Shown: piece by piece, positions 51,695-64,000 of the stretch
Layout: every line of letters starts with the position of its first letter
How positions within the stretch are numbered: position 1 is the first letter of the stretch
The notes under the pieces: model-generated
Told to the model about the DNA's origin: nothing
What the model saw: the letters and a program-made list of their open reading frames with translations, nothing else
The model's database searches: none
Made by a program: the position numbers and the translations under genes
Assembly (NCBI GenBank): GCA_029448655.1
Contig: JACCLO010000002.1
Location: 3,534,001 to 3,598,000, forward strand
Origin: Wolfiporia cocos
Lineage: Eukaryota; Basidiomycota; Agaricomycetes; Polyporales; Phaeolaceae
DNA: 64,000 bases
Direction: 5' to 3'

Positions 51695-54600
51695 TTACGA
51701 CTGGTCTCTAGGTAACGTCCATCCTGGCTGGAGTCTACCAGCGAGGTTGCCGACTGGGCCAGATAGACCGCCCTGGCTTTTGAAACTCTCGAGGAAGTTT
51801 TTGATGAGGTTGTAGTCCAAGTTCTGCTCAAGCTCGCCCTCGTCCTCGTCGCCATCAAGACCCTTTTCTAATGTGGCTTTCAGCTCGGCGTCCATAGCAG
51901 CTTCAATGTCGACGTTGGTACTGAAGGGCATCTCTCGAGCTTTTGATTTGCCTTTGTCCGGACATTGTTCAATCGGCTCTTGCGTGCCTGTGTGTGAGCG
52001 CGCAAGTTCAGCATCCATGGCTTGCATGACAGCCTCGAAAGAATCTAAGTTGGGATTGGCATTCGTGCGCGGGCCTGGAGCCGGTGAGCGGCTCGCTTGT
52101 GCATTGTCATCCTGTTGATTGGGCACCCTGAGTCTGTTTTCCGCAGTACCTCGCGTCGGCACATAGGCTAAATGCGTTAGGATGGGTCTCGCCGCAAAAC
52201 CTAACGAACTGCGTACCTCCGCGTCCCTTTCGTTCTCTAATAAGGTCGTTCCACTGTGCGTCGGACATTCCTAGAGCTTGGCGCGCAAACTCTAGGAATT
52301 CATCCTCTTCTTCTTCCATGTTAATCTCGACATCTCCGACCACTTGCGGTTGGTCTTCCTCCTCGTCATCGTCTGCACCACCACCCTCTTCGTCAGTGTC
52401 ATCGTCGGAATCAACGCCATCATATTCATCGCGGGGAATGATTGGGGGTCTTATGAACCGTTTGCGCGGCTGCTCCGTAGATCTTGACGGGCCCTCAGGA
52501 GATACGTCTTCACGCATCTCGTTCTGCAGCGTAGTCGATGCGACTCTTTGAGAATTACTATAAAACGACGGCGGCATCTTGCCGTATTCCGAGGGATCTA
52601 GGCCGGGAACTAGTTGATCCAAGGCGGCTTGCCGTGCCACTCTGTCGACATCCGTTGCTTGTGCCGGCACTGATGTGTCCCCATCCGCTTCGTCCTGAGA
52701 CATTGGAGAATCGTCGTCATTGTCATCGCTGAACTCCTCGTCGGAAAATTCCTCACTGGAACCTGTGGTGAGCGAACCGAGCATATACATGGTGAACAAC
52801 GAGGAGTGCATACTCGGAAAATCGCGCGCCCTCGATGTCTCCTTCGCCCTCGACAAAGCTCTCCACTTTCTTCGCAAGATCTTGCAGGCGGGAGGCCTGC
52901 TCTTTCGCAATGCGATCTTCTTCGGACTCTGTGGAGGGCTTCTCGTGGTCAATATCCATGGCGTTCGCGCTGCCGCCCGGTGTTTGCGACTTCCTGCCGA
53001 AGTTTTGTTCCAACATCGTCTCGAAGTCTTCCGCGTTGACGTTCAACCAGTCATCTGGATCTTCATCCTGCTCGGGTAAGGCAATGTTACCGGCTCTGGA
53101 CTTGGACAGTGCAGCAGCGACTGCAACGGCAAATGAGGACCGCGTAGAATCGCTAGACGTATCAATAGATCAGACAGACGACCATTAGGGACGTAGTGCT
53201 TCGCATACTCTTCTTTGCGCACATCAAGGAACGCAGATGAGGCCTTGTCCTCCAGCTCGTTCCACAGCTTGGATCCCTCGAGTTCACCTTTGAAGTAGCC
53301 AGATGCAACTAGTTTCTGTATGTACGTGACGTAGTCTGAATTGCGTCTCAACGCTTCTTTACGCGCTTCGGACTGGCGATGCGTCAACAACTGCGCAATG
53401 CATATCATGAACACTGGAACTCACAGCAGAATGAGACCCATCGGTTGCAATGGTGGTGGTATCGGTACGGCCCTTGCTTTCTTGGTAAAGCATTTCAAAT
53501 CCGCACGCCTACCGGCTGGTGTCACTAACATGCGCACCGAGCCCGAGCGACAAGACGTACCAGCTTCATCCCTACATCACGCCATCTCCACTCCTTCGTC
53601 CCTTCCCTTTCCTGCCAGCGGCCAAAAATCTTCGGGGGATGGAACTTCTGGCCCACAAGCTGTGCATACGCCGTGCGAGTCATCTTTATGCTGGCGAGCA
53701 CGGACGGTTCAGGCGGGAATCGAGACATTTTGTGTGCAACCTGTGGGAAGCTCAGCATTGCTCAAATACAGTAGTAACAGATGGAGACCTACTCTCAGTT
53801 GCAGGGCGTCGCGAGTGTAGAACGTCTCTACAGGCTTTTGCACTAGTGAGGGGTCGACGGCTAGGGCTTTCGCAACGTCTACCGGCAGATAAGCCTTGGT
53901 GACATGCACATGTTGGCGTGCCGCGGCTGGGTACCTAGCGACAGGCGTTCAATACGACCGTCACTCGCTCGACACTTGCATACGCACCTTGAGATCCTCT
54001 GCCAGACAGTCTCTTCGACTTGCGATGGGGCAAGCGTATCGACTAATGGATCCCTTACAATCCGGAGCGCATCTTGAACCGATATGTAATCTTCATCCTG
54101 CACATCACCGGCGATGTCGCCTTCATCGTCGCTCTCCCGCGCACCAGGGTAATAGCGCCGACGGGGTTGGCTAGATGGTGCAGAGACGTGTGAGAGCGGA
54201 ATCAGATGAAGGCGTGAGTGGTAAATCCAGACCTGTGTGCGGGTCAGATGTGTAGACAGTGAGACGTCGGAAGGGACGCACCCTGTTCTCTGCATTGGAC
54301 GGCGTGACCCACGATGGGAGCGACTCTGCGGCTTCAATCAGAAGGAACTCGCCGTCAGAGTCGAAAGCACTGCTCATTGAAGCGTCAGGACAGACAGGGG
54401 GCACTCGGACTTCAGCCTCACCTGATGACCACGTCCCACTTCTCGCTGATGCTCCTCAGCAGCCAAACGGCGCACCACTCGTCGTCCACGCAGTCGCCCA
54501 CACGCATCCTGCCCTCGAGCATCCACCCATCTCCGTCAGAATTCTTGACCACCTTGAGCTCGAACGCATCGCGGTGCCAGAGGAAGTCCGGCAGCAGAGA

Positions 54601-54729
54601 GTCGACGTACTGCTGCATTAGGGTCGCAAGTGTGGTCACGGAGGCCCGGTCAGAGACATCATCGCTGGGATAGAGAGTATATTGCAGGGTGTCCTCTGAG
54701 ATTGACGGTGGTTGGTTGAAAATATCCAT
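51695..54729 (-). CDS. Ecdysoneless homologue (ECD/SGT1 family)
   Basis: Conserved eukaryotic protein linked to transcription of metabolic genes in yeasts and to pre-mRNA splicing and cell cycle in animals. ATG 54729 gives MDIFNQPPSISEDTLQYTLY, then LPDFLWHRDAFELKVVKNSD, VDDEWCAVWLLRSISEKW, FDSDGEFLLIEAAESLPSWV, NRVWIYHSRLHLIPLSH, ISVQDALRIVRDPLVDTLAP, KAYLPVDVAKALAVDPSLVQ, PVETFYTRDALQLR, and MTRTAYAQLVGQKFHPPKIF. The middle has YIQKLVASGYFKGELEGSKL and acidic regions follow, including DPDDWLNVNAEDFETMLEQN and SSEEFSDEEFSDDNDDD. The last exon ends LAGRLQPGWTLPRDQS at TAA 51695. The order and the acidic C-terminal half fit the family. Many introns are inferred. The divergent partner VMA7 starts 189 bp away. 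Confidence 0.9.
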
Positions 54730-54918
54730 GATGATTGTAAGAGGCTACAAGCAGAGTGCATGCAAGAGAGCGAGCTTGAAGGCAGAGGCAGATCAAATTC
54801 GATCGACGATGACATAGACGCGGGGTAAGCGGCCCATCACGGGACCTTCGATCGGCCCTGGACCGGCGCGCCCAACAGCGCAGCACCGACGCAGTGGGCT
54901 AGCTCGTTGACATCGACG
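54730..54918. promoter_or_regulatory. Short bidirectional promoter between ECD and VMA7
   Basis: A stretch of 189 bp separates the two start codons, so both promoters and leaders overlap. No clear TATA box is seen. Confidence 0.5.
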
Positions 54919-55489
54919 ATGGCGACCACCTCCAAGGACCGCAATCTACTCGCGGTCATCGGTGATGAAGTGCGCTTTAGGTATGGTACTTGGTGCTGTC
55001 ACATTGCTGACCGACCCTCAGGACACAGTCACTGGCCTTCTGCTCGCGGGCATCGGGCACGTCAGCCAGAACCAGAAACGCAACTTTCTCGTAGTGGACT
55101 CAAGTCAGTATGTTCTCTGGCGCTCTCCTACCTATCATCCTAACCAGCTATCAGAGACGCCAATACCCCACATTGAGGGAGCGTTTGAGGAGTTTATAGA
55201 GCGGAAGGACATCGCCATCCTCTTGATCAACCAACATGTCAGTGTATGCGGCCATTCCCAAAATATCCGCACTCAACTATGATCAATTTACAGATCGCGG
55301 AGAAGATTCGGCCCACGGTAGACAAGTATGAGCAGGCATTTCCCGCGCTGCTGGAAATACCCTCGAAAGACCACCCATACGGTACGCGCACCCCCAAAGT
55401 TGCATTTCAACAGCTCATGGGTTACCTCATCGTCAGACCCGGCGAAGGACTCGGTCTTAAAGCGCGTGCAGAAGCTGTTCGGGGAATGA
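54919..55489 (+). CDS. VMA7: V-type ATPase subunit F
   Basis: Stalk subunit of the V1 sector that acidifies vacuoles and endosomes. Exon 1 from ATG 54919 reads [17 protein letters not shown]. After an intron comes [20 protein letters not shown] and NFLVVDS, then [20 protein letters not shown] and AILLINQH, then [20 protein letters not shown] and EIPSKDHPY. The final exon gives [17 protein letters not shown] and TGA at 55487-55489. All four introns are in phase and the length of about 120 residues is normal. Every family signature is present ([31 protein letters not shown]). It is convergent with TIM21. Confidence 0.95.
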
Positions 55490-55645
55490 GAGCCCAGATC
55501 GCCAATGGACATCTGTATTGGTATGCAGTCATTATGATACACGATTGTATTTGTAGTTCAAGAGGCCGCGAACAGAGCCGCGTCTTACGGCATATGACAC
55601 AAAATGCTTGCAATGCAGAGAGTAGGGATGGAATCGTGCAGCGCC

Positions 55646-57003
55646 TTACGAATGCCGCCACGATATGAGCGGCTCATTGTCTCGTACTCCGTTGGCCCGC
55701 TCGATGAAGATACGCTTCGAGTTCCAGTTTTGCGAGTCTGATACAGGATAAGCACATGAGTGCAGCCGTCGGGCCAGTAACTCACTCGGAACGTCCACGA
55801 AGAGGTATCTGAACTGGAAGTAACCTTGGTCGTCCTGTCAGGGTCACAAGTCGGCTCTTGTGCCACAGCTCGCAGTTCTCGACCAATTACGCACCATCAC
55901 GAGATCAGCATGAGCCTCACCCTCCGTCTGGCCGTGTAGGTCCGGGGCGTCTCCCTTGCCGTCCGAAGCTCCCCGCGACACTCCTCTCAGCCCGGAGAAA
56001 AGGCCCGTGAAGCTAGAGGTCCACCCCTTGGGCTCCTCGTGCTTGACTTCCTGCTTGATGGGCTGTGGTACGGGGGCCTGCGGTAACGACTCACCGCTAA
56101 GGAACTTGAAGAGGTCCTTCGTGGCGTGTTTTGCCCTTTCAGTGCGCGCCTTCAGACCCTCCACGAATTCATCGAGGGTCGTGTCCGAGAGTCTTGATGC
56201 AGTCTCCTTCGTCCAGTCCACAGCAGAGCCGATGTAAGAGTTTGATTCCGCATCAGCCGGTGGCGCGGATCCAGGCGTGCGACCCTGCACATAAAAGTGC
56301 AGCAGCATATGCTCCCGCCCGTGAGGATCGACAACGAGCTGCGAGGACACATGATGGTTGCGGTGGCGCGGGCGGACGGCGGACGGGGGGTTGTTGTGGA
56401 ACACGAGCGGGCCTTCGAGGACGCGCGCAAGCTGGGCAGGGGGTGAGGGGGTTAGCGTGCTCCGCGCGGAGGGTGCGCACCTGCGGGGACGCGCGGAGCT
56501 TCTCGCACGCCTGGCCATAGAGGACCGTGGGCGAGTTCTTGGAGAAGAGCTCGGAGGTCAGCGCGTAGATGAGCACGGCGGAGAACCCCGCGCCGGCGAG
56601 GATGACAGCGAGGTTCGTCGTGCGCGCGGTGGTGCGGGCGACTGTGTGATTGATGAGCGAGAAGGACGGACGGCCGCGATGGCTCGGAGGGCGTTATGAG
56701 CGCACCTTTGCCTGCTGTGCTGAGCTCTGACCATTTCTTCAGCTTCTTGCCGTCCCGCGACGTCGGAGGGATGAGCCCCAGTTGAAAGGGACCAACGTAC
56801 TCTTGCCGATGCGTCGCATGATGTCTGTCGTCCAACGTCTGGGAGAGGAGCGAGGATGAAGTCGGTCGATCAGAGCGTGCGGTCGCATACGATCGGCAGA
56901 CGGAGGTGCGGAGATGCCTCGGCCTAAAATTCGCGGTAGCCGGGCACATCTCTGTGTGTGCCAGAGATCGGAGAAGTAGACGTTCAGTCTTGGTGAGATT
57001 CAT
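55646..57003 (-). CDS. TIM21: Mitochondrial import inner membrane translocase subunit TIM21
   Basis: Links the TIM23 presequence translocase to the TOM complex and respiratory chain. ATG 57003 ([20 protein letters not shown]) starts a basic presequence with [17 protein letters not shown]. Next is [20 protein letters not shown] and [10 protein letters not shown], then a membrane segment [20 protein letters not shown] with [20 protein letters not shown]. The intermembrane-space domain follows: [40 protein letters not shown] and [11 protein letters not shown] family-variable charged insert then precedes [16 protein letters not shown] and a last exon [20 protein letters not shown], ending HS at TAA 55646. 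Upstream in-frame GTG codons were not used because the ATG gives a better presequence. Confidence 0.93.
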
Positions 57004-57278
57004 CGCTACCCTGGAAGATGGCAAGCAAAGAGGCTTCGAGGTCACCGGGTGAGCCTCAATTGCAAGCGAGAAGCGAGGGAATTTTCACGTGATGCGACGC
57101 GTCGCGACGCGCTTCGGGCGCTTCTCTCGTTAGCCGATGAAAGGTCTAGGGCGGTCCAACTTTGTTCGGACCTGCAGCGATAGCAAATCTTTGGCATAGC
57201 GAAGTGCGACATTAACATCAAAATAAACTGTGGCGATGTATATACAATGCGGCAACCTTTGTTCTCCCACCAGGCACC

Positions 57279-58338
57279 TCAACTCCCAAAGTTCTCGAGT
57301 GCCTCGATGACGGATTGCTTGAGCTAGGGGATGTAGTCAGCGTGCGCGTCTGGGCAAACAGATCCGCGGGACCAAACTCACCGGCGGGCTGATCCCATCG
57401 CCCTCGAAGTAAGACAGCACAAACTCAGTCGCCAGCCAATCGCTTTGCACGGAGCCGAGGTCGCGGACGATGAGTTTACGAGGTTGTTTCTGGTCGGGCG
57501 GGGGTGCAGTGATCAAGATGTCCAGTGGTGTGTGCTTCGTAAGTGGTGTGTTCGGGAACATTGACTTGAACATGCGCAGCGGCGCCTGAACAGCTAACTC
57601 GTCCTCAGGAGACAAAGCTCCGCGCTGCTTGCACAACAGCAGGCGCGCCTGCAGCGCTCGCATGAAGCCATCCCGCAAATGACCATAGGACGTGGACCGA
57701 GTGGGGACTGCACAGATTACGTGTTTGACCGCAGCAGAGAGAAGCACGAGCACGTACTGATGCGCATCACGCATGCTGAGTTACGCACAATGTGCTCGAT
57801 TTTCTCCTGAACAGGTGCAGATTTCGGGATCTGCTGCCGTTGGTGACTAAGCTAACGGTCTCAGGGTGTAGAGCAAGACGCACATTGAGATTAGGGTTGT
57901 CTAGGTCGGCATAGAACCCGACCGAATAGACCTTAATCCCAAGAAATGATACCGTTCTCACACCAAGACCAACAAGCGAAAAGGTGGGCAAGGGCGTCTT
58001 GGACGGGATTCGCAGCCTAGTCGGGAATGCAATCGATGTCGCTGTCGCGGGGTCCGCTGCATCATCAAACTTGTGTTAGACCAAGGTAGCCGCTCGGGCC
58101 GAGACGATGACGAACAGCGCGTATCCTCCGCAGGCTCAGGAGCCGCATCGGAGTCAAGATGCAGCGTTGATGGCAGAGTCAGCACAGCCGATATGGCTAG
58201 GGCAGAACACAGGAGAAGCCCGCGCGCGGATCGACGTCTCGACGCGGCCGCTGATTGAGTACATAGTCCGCGCACACGGGGGGTCAGGGGGCCGCGACGA
58301 CACGCGAGCGCGAGCCATCGTGTGGACAGGCTGAGCAT
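57279..58338 (-). CDS. AIM18-like mitochondrial protein with chalcone isomerase-like domain
   Basis: From ATG 58338 a basic presequence (MLSLSTRWLALACRRGPLTP) and a hydrophobic segment (GLLLCSALAISAVLTLPSTL) suggest mitochondrial inner-membrane targeting. After at least one intron the chalcone isomerase-like domain reads FPTRLRIPSKTPLPTFSLVG, LGVRTVSFLGIKVYSVGFYA and DLDNPNL. It continues with YVLVLLSAAVKHVICAVPTR, LRDGFMRALQARL, ELAVQAPLRMFKSMFPNTPL and DILITAPP, and ends LGSVQSDWLATEFVLSYFEG, DGISPP and, in the last exon, LKQSVIEALENFGS (TGA 57279). The fold is that of yeast AIM18/AIM46, which are not known to make flavonoids. Fatty-acid or haem-related roles have been discussed for the fold but cannot be read from sequence. 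The junction near 58,080 is not fully resolved. Confidence 0.85.
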
Positions 58339-58629
58339 GGTCGCAGGTAGGCGCAAGCACGATGCGTGCACAACGAGAGGTTGTGGCACCGGCATCGGGT
58401 CCGACCCGAGTCGGCGCAGGTCGCGTGCGAGGTAGCACGTGGCCCCGGTATAGGACGCGCCTGGGCGCTTGGAGCGTGCAGTGTACGCGTCGGCCTCACT
58501 CACAACAAGCTGCGCTGATCAAATTCCAGAAGACGCGTAATCCCAGGGCCTCGTAAGCTTCTCCCAGAGCTTATAACATTTTGTTGGGTGCGCGTCATCC
58601 GCCCAACTTTCTCTCATACCTTTCTCACG
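58339..58629. promoter_or_regulatory. Divergent promoter between AIM18-like gene and BLM10 copy 2
   Basis: About 290 bp between divergent start codons. GC-rich and without a clear TATA box. No coding sequence is supported. Confidence 0.4.
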
Positions 58630-61600
58630 ATGGAGCCCTCGCTAGCAGATTCGGACCTTATAGACATTGCCAGTCAACTCATCATGGAGGAGGACGACGT
58701 GTCCATGCCTGACTCCCCCGCCTGGGACTCTGGGACCATGACACCTGGACACTCTGCGACTGAGCGACAGAAGGCCTCGCTCCAGAGCTACCTCGATTCG
58801 CTGCCGTACGAATGCGAGTCCGTTGAGGAGATGCAGTCCCAGCTCGAGTTTATCGTCTCCAGGATCAGTATATGCGCCGAGGCAAGGAACTGGCTTTCAC
58901 TGACTACATGGGACGGAATGTTGCAGTGGTTTGTTCCATTCTATGATTTTTGGCATCGTGATCATTAATGCGCCATATGCAGCTGGCTGCTCATGCACTA
59001 TCCCATGCCGAAGACGACACGCGCGAAGCTCGTCCGTCTGTACTATGAATGTTGTCTTGTACCTGGTCTAGAGCCACGCGTTGTTCGCTCCTGGGCAGAT
59101 ATGCTCTCGCGGTTGCTTTCCAACAAGCCTGACCGCCGGCGTAAGCTCGAGGTGACGGATCTGCAGTTACCCTGGCAGCCTTTGTGGCGAGCGCTCCAGA
59201 AGGAACTCTGGCCCAAGAAGAGACTTCATGATGATTCGTGAGTTGGTTGACGAAGAGCACGCTACTCATTGTTCACGACGCATCATTTCAGGCGTAATAT
59301 GATCAATATACTGCTGTATGTCGCCGAACAGTGCCAGCGATATTTCCCAGCAAGCGACATCCCTGAGATGCTGAATACGTTTTTGCCACGCCTAACCAAG
59401 GAGGTAAAGCCGAGTTGCAGCTTATTTTACCCGATGCTCGCTTACTGCAACCGAACAGACGGTGTTGATCATGATGCCAGTCATGACATCGTTTTTGCCT
59501 CCCACCCATACTCATCTATATCTTCCTGCCTTGTGGAAAATATGGGAATCATTCAATTCGTCTCTTATCGACGATAGGATGATTGATCTCTGCGGCAAGC
59601 TCTCCGAAGAGCATATTGCCGGGCAACACAGTGAGGCTGGTCCAGAAGGCGCGGCTGCGTGGAAGGACGTGGGTTTATGGACCCATGAAGAGTGGAACTA
59701 CCTGGCCGGGAAAACACTGTCGTCCATGCGTACGTAATAGCATGCAAATTTACCTGTAGGAAGATGACTAACCGAAATCTAGACGTTCCCGTTGGAGCGA
59801 TCAAGGTAAACTGACTGCATTCCTTAGTTCCCTGTCGATGACATAAAACTCCTGACTAGGGTGCGAGCACAACAGCCTCACACGCTGATTATACGGGAGA
59901 TAAACAGTCGTTGCGCATCAAGAAGCCCGTCAATCGAGCCAGTAAGATATTTTCGATAACACTATAGGCTTGCTTTGACAGCTGTCTGCTCCCTTAGATG
60001 GCCTGGGGAAGTTATTCGTATATTCTATGTGCCTAGACGGTCCAGTACATGAAGAGAACAGCGAGAATGGGAGCAGCTCGCTCTTCTCCACACAATCGAA
60101 TGGATTCCTTGCGGGGTCTCGCGCGCTCGACTCTTTGAATAAGTTCATCACCAGTACCGAATCATATTTCCACCCTTCGAATCATGGCCCGTGGTGTCTA
60201 AGTGTAGGTCGCCGGTAGACATCCCATTGATGAAGCTCATAGATTATGTATTTATAGCTCACACTTTTCTTGCACCGTCTTACGGCTGAATTCTCGAAGA
60301 GATGGAAAGAAGAGCAAGATCCACACTGCAAAACCCCTGTTGTACGTGCTCCGGCCCCACTACAGACGCTGACCGCTGAGCAGCGCACAACAGACTCGTA
60401 GATTGACTCCTGATATTCGTCGAGCCTTCGTGATGACTCTTCGTACGCCTGCCCTCCTCGCCATGTTCTCAAAGGATCCCTTCTCGATTGGCTACGCGCA
60501 GGCCGCGTTACGCTCGATGGCGTTCATCGAGCCGAATTTGGTGATGCCCGAATTGCTCGAGCGCGCATATAGCGGACTTGAAGTTGTAAATGAGACGCAT
60601 CGCACGACCACGGTGATGACAATGCTAGCAGCTGTTGCTCAAACGCTGGTCTCGGAGAAGGCTTGGCTTGGTGGTCAGAAGCATGTCGTGCCACTTCTGG
60701 AGCTATGCGTTCCTGGCATTGACCTCGTGAGCACATGTGCCATGGCCCGGGACGCAAAGCGACTAATCACAGCGCACGCACAGAACGATCCAATGAAGAC
60801 GATCTGCGCATGCATGTGTATAGCTTCGATCGTGCAATACATCAAGATCGGTGACATATCTATGCAGCAAGGAGGGGCACCCCTTACAAGTGACGCTCCC
60901 GCAGAGGAGCTGATGGAGGTCGATGGAGATAACGATGTTCGATTGCCTGACGGCACTGAGATAGGCAGCGTTCCCGTGCTCAGCAGAGAAGAAGAGCGCG
61001 CCCTTGCGAAAGAAAGCACAGCAGGCTTCACTGGTAGGTCTTCGATCATCTCTCTGCGTTCGCTGATACGAGAGATATCATGCAGACTGGGTGATCTCAC
61101 TGTTCCGGCGCGTTTTAGCATTGTATGAGAACCTTCCCGAAGAGGGTGGCAAACGCAACACGACGGGTGGCAAGATGGAGGAAAACGTGCTGAAGTCGAT
61201 CAAGAGCATGCTCGATATTGTGTGCCTGCACTTGTCAGAACCCCTCTTTGATCTGGTGCTTCGACTGGTATACGACTACGCGACCACAAATGCAAAGTCG
61301 AACGCAGTCAGAGCATTCGGACATCTTGTGTCATGTCTAGCCCGGGTGAAGCCCGAGAAAGTCATTGACAAGTTCTTGCCATATTGTAAGAGCCAAATCC
61401 AGGAAGAGCTGCGCCATGGCGCGTCGAGCATCCGGACGACCTCTATGCATGCATCGATTCCTTCCGACACTACATTACATTGGAGTTAGTTCGCACGCCG
61501 AGCTTTCAAATCATTTCCGTCTCTGACAACGCGTTAGATATATCCATACTGCGTGGATGTTTTGGACACGGTGGAGCGACCGTCAGTTTAGTCCTCGAGT

Positions 61601-64000
61601 ATAGAGTCATTCAAGACTGATTTTTCACAGAGCCTCAAGCACAAGAAAGAATTGATGGAATTAATTTCTCTCCTTCTTGAACGGACGAAAAGCGAACGGG
61701 GCTATAGCGCTGCCGGTCGTCTCTTCAACCGAATCGTATACACGCTGACATCTGTTTATCCGATGAATGGCCGATTCGTGAACTCCAGCGAATGGGATAG
61801 CCCAGGTATGTTTACGGCTTTATGTCATCGCACAACGTTTGAATAGCCGTTGGACAGATTTCAACCGAGCTCACATCTCACGCTGGGGTTGTCTATACGA
61901 CCCGGAGGACGTCAAGCTTGAGTGGCACGGTAATTCTTGCTCGAGCCGCTTTGCAGTCATTTATCATTCACGCGACAATAGTCCCCTCCCAGGAAGGCAT
62001 TGATTTTGTCATCGACATCTTGGACCAGATTGTCTCGCCGGCCCTTGATAAACTCGAGAACCTGATCCAGACTGCCGGGAACTGGGACAATGTCGCTCGG
62101 AATGACTTCTGTCGGTGAGTACTGCGGATAAAGTCTCGCCTGCCCCAACTCAATTGCATTTAAAGCTACTTGCATGCTGCCAGATCAATCTGGAGCGGCT
62201 TACCGTCGCTGATTCAAGAAGGCCACAAGGACGTCGTAAACCCTTGCCTGTACGAAGAGCATGAGGTCTCCGAGCTCATCGTTTCGCCTTTACTAGTGAA
62301 TTGTGGATTTGCTCTTACTAATTCACAAGATCCACGGTATCAGAAAGTGCTGGCTCATCGGACCAGGTTTGGCGAAGTGATTCATCGAGCTGCTGTTGCT
62401 TTGCGTCAACCGACTGAAGGCGAAGACCATGTGGATGCACTCGTCAGCCTGTCAAAGGCGGTTGATGTCTACCTCCTTGAATATGCACTGACGAGAGGCA
62501 ACTTCGACTCATTGCGCAAAGCCTACGCTCAGTCCCGAGAGTGAGTCATCGGTTGAATAACATGTCGCCACATGATGTTAATGTCCATCTCCAGCGCAAC
62601 CCGTATGTGGCCTAAACAGAGAACTAATGCCAGGATGGTTCTGGTAAGACGTGCGCATGCGTACCACGCTGGTCGTGTGTATATGCACGCATTATATCGT
62701 CGACGATCTCGACTGGATGATGGGCTCCTTCTTGACCTCGCCGAGATGTCTTTGTCGCCTTACACAAGATTGAGAAAGTAAGTCAAAGTGCGACCCAATT
62801 ATCTAGCTAACGCCCAGCGTAGGCACGCTCAAGCGGTTCTATACAATGCTTGCGGGGTCAGTACGCCTTTCCGGGACTGGTCAGAACGACATGCGCTGAA
62901 CTGCAATCAGTACTATGTACGATCAACCAGGTTGATCTTACCACCCCTTTTCAGCGCTCTGGCTAGAGGTAGCGACCCTGATCGAATGAAGGGAGCTCTA
63001 TATATGCTGTGGAACAAGGGTATATGTAAGCCTTTCATCTTTTGACAAGTCTTGTGACTGATTGTTAGGATAGCATCTTATGCCCTCGCTGGTAATGTCG
63101 AGACGATTGATGATAGAGTGGACGTCTATTGACTTCTGGCAACAGATGTGAATTTCCATGGTCAATATCTGATGTCTCTACTTCAATGTCAACACCAAGA
63201 GAAGGTAGATCAAGTTGCTCCAGCTGCTTCAGTGGTCTTACCATGACAACGTCAAGCCCTCAATTCAGAAACTTGTGTCTAACCTCGCGCAAGACACTGT
63301 GATCAGCCTCACGGAAGAGGCTGTCCATACAGATGCCTTTGTCGAGGAAGCGCCCGGCGTCGCCGCTTCAGTGGCCGATCTCAAGGAGGAATACACGGCA
63401 ACTCAGAGCGTGAAAACACTGCTGGAAGACGTTCTAGGGAAAATGACCGCACGCGCCATAAAGAAGAATCAGCGCTACAGCGAAATAGTACGTCGAGCCA
63501 ACCTTCCTCGCTTCAGTCCCTCACACCGACGATATTAGATGGATGCCATTCTAGCTTTCGCTTCGAAGCCCGCAACCCACGTATGTTTAGTTCCAGTTTG
63601 GTCCAAATAGTTGCTCCAATCTGTCCACAGTGGCGCTATGTGCAGTTTGCAACTCGATTCCTTTTTGGTTTACTACGAAGAGATGTCAGTCCCAGTCCCG
63701 CATTAGCTAGCTTCTTCCTGCGCCATAGCATCAGTCCACATCAAACGATAAGGCTAATCGCCCAGAAGTGCGTCATGTTTATTTGATCTTATTCACTTTT
63801 GCTGACATGCACTGTAGAGGATTCACAAGAGTGACCTGCCATATCAAGATCCGCACCTTGGCGCGCTCTAGTGACGAGCTATGGTTGGACGAGTGGAAAC
63901 ATCCTTTGCGCACAGATGTTGACGTGTCCGACCCGTCACAATTTCTTGATTCCCTCCAACGACCAGTACGCAAGCGAGGAGCTGATGAGTAAGTCGTCGC
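58630..64000 (+). CDS. Proteasome activator BLM10/PA200 paralogue (copy 2, 3' part off right edge)
   Basis: ATG 58630 gives MEPSLADSDLIDIASQLIME, an acidic lead that copy 1 lacks. Then, in the same order as copy 1: SLPYECESVEEMQSQLEFIV, LMHYPMPKTTRAKLVRLYYE, LQLPWQPLWRALQKELWPKK, LYLPALWKIWESFNSSLIDD, RLTPDIRRAFVMTLRTPALL, MFSKDPFSIGYAQAALRSMA, LLELCVPGIDL, YENLPEEGGKRNTTGG, CLHLSEPLFDLVLRLVYDYA, CKSQIQEELRHGASSIRTTS, LYDPEDVKLEWH, DPDRMKGALYMLWNKG and HIKIRTLARSSDELWLDEWK. By eye about half the residues match copy 1 in the best segments. The right edge cuts the gene at a point matching about 38.36 kb in copy 1, so the C-terminus and its YYA-type tail cannot be judged. No frame break is seen. 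Confidence 0.9.

Overview
This window looks like nuclear DNA of a filamentous basidiomycete, most likely an Agaricomycete. Genes are closely packed on both strands and are cut by many short introns of about 47-85 nt with GT..AG ends and CTAAC/CTGAC-like branch sites. The proteins are conserved eukaryotic housekeeping proteins mixed with fungus-specific low-complexity proteins. I read genes by joining exons across frames. Coordinates run from start codon to stop codon and include introns. Nothing could be searched or aligned, so names rest on recognised motifs.

Left third (1-19 kb): a membrane-anchored Ser-rich protein running off the left edge (-); complex I 30 kDa subunit NDUFS3 (-) head to head with splicing factor SPF27 (+); a REXO4-fold gene whose catalytic residues all appear replaced (-); biotin synthase BIO2 (-); a small unknown protein (+); a gene-poor stretch of about 2.5 kb; a small hypothetical (-); a BTG/Tob-domain protein (-); ribosomal protein eS27 (+); a peroxisomal-type acyl-CoA thioesterase (-); and the repair protein RAD14/XPA (-).

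Middle (19-43 kb): class I histone deacetylase RPD3 (-), a DinB-fold protein (-), succinate-CoA ligase beta LSC2 (+), a very long disordered protein (-), an RXT2-like Rpd3L subunit (+), the giant proteasome activator BLM10 (+) and the translin-associated nuclease TRAX (+). RPD3 and the RXT2-like gene would act in the same deacetylase complex.

Right third (43-64 kb): a 755-residue unknown with a hydrophobic segment (+), a RING E3 ligase (-), an MFS sugar transporter with an apparent frameshift (+), a secreted Gly/Asp-rich protein built from exon-encoded repeats (+), ecdysoneless homologue ECD/SGT1 (-) head to head with V-ATPase subunit F (+), TIM21 (-), an AIM18-like chalcone-isomerase-fold protein (-), and a second, diverged BLM10 paralogue cut by the right edge (+).

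The observations I rate highest are the apparently catalytically dead REXO4-like gene at 4.1-5.3 kb, the phase-1 exon-repeat secreted protein with dibasic sites at 50.3-51.6 kb, and the two BLM10 paralogues.
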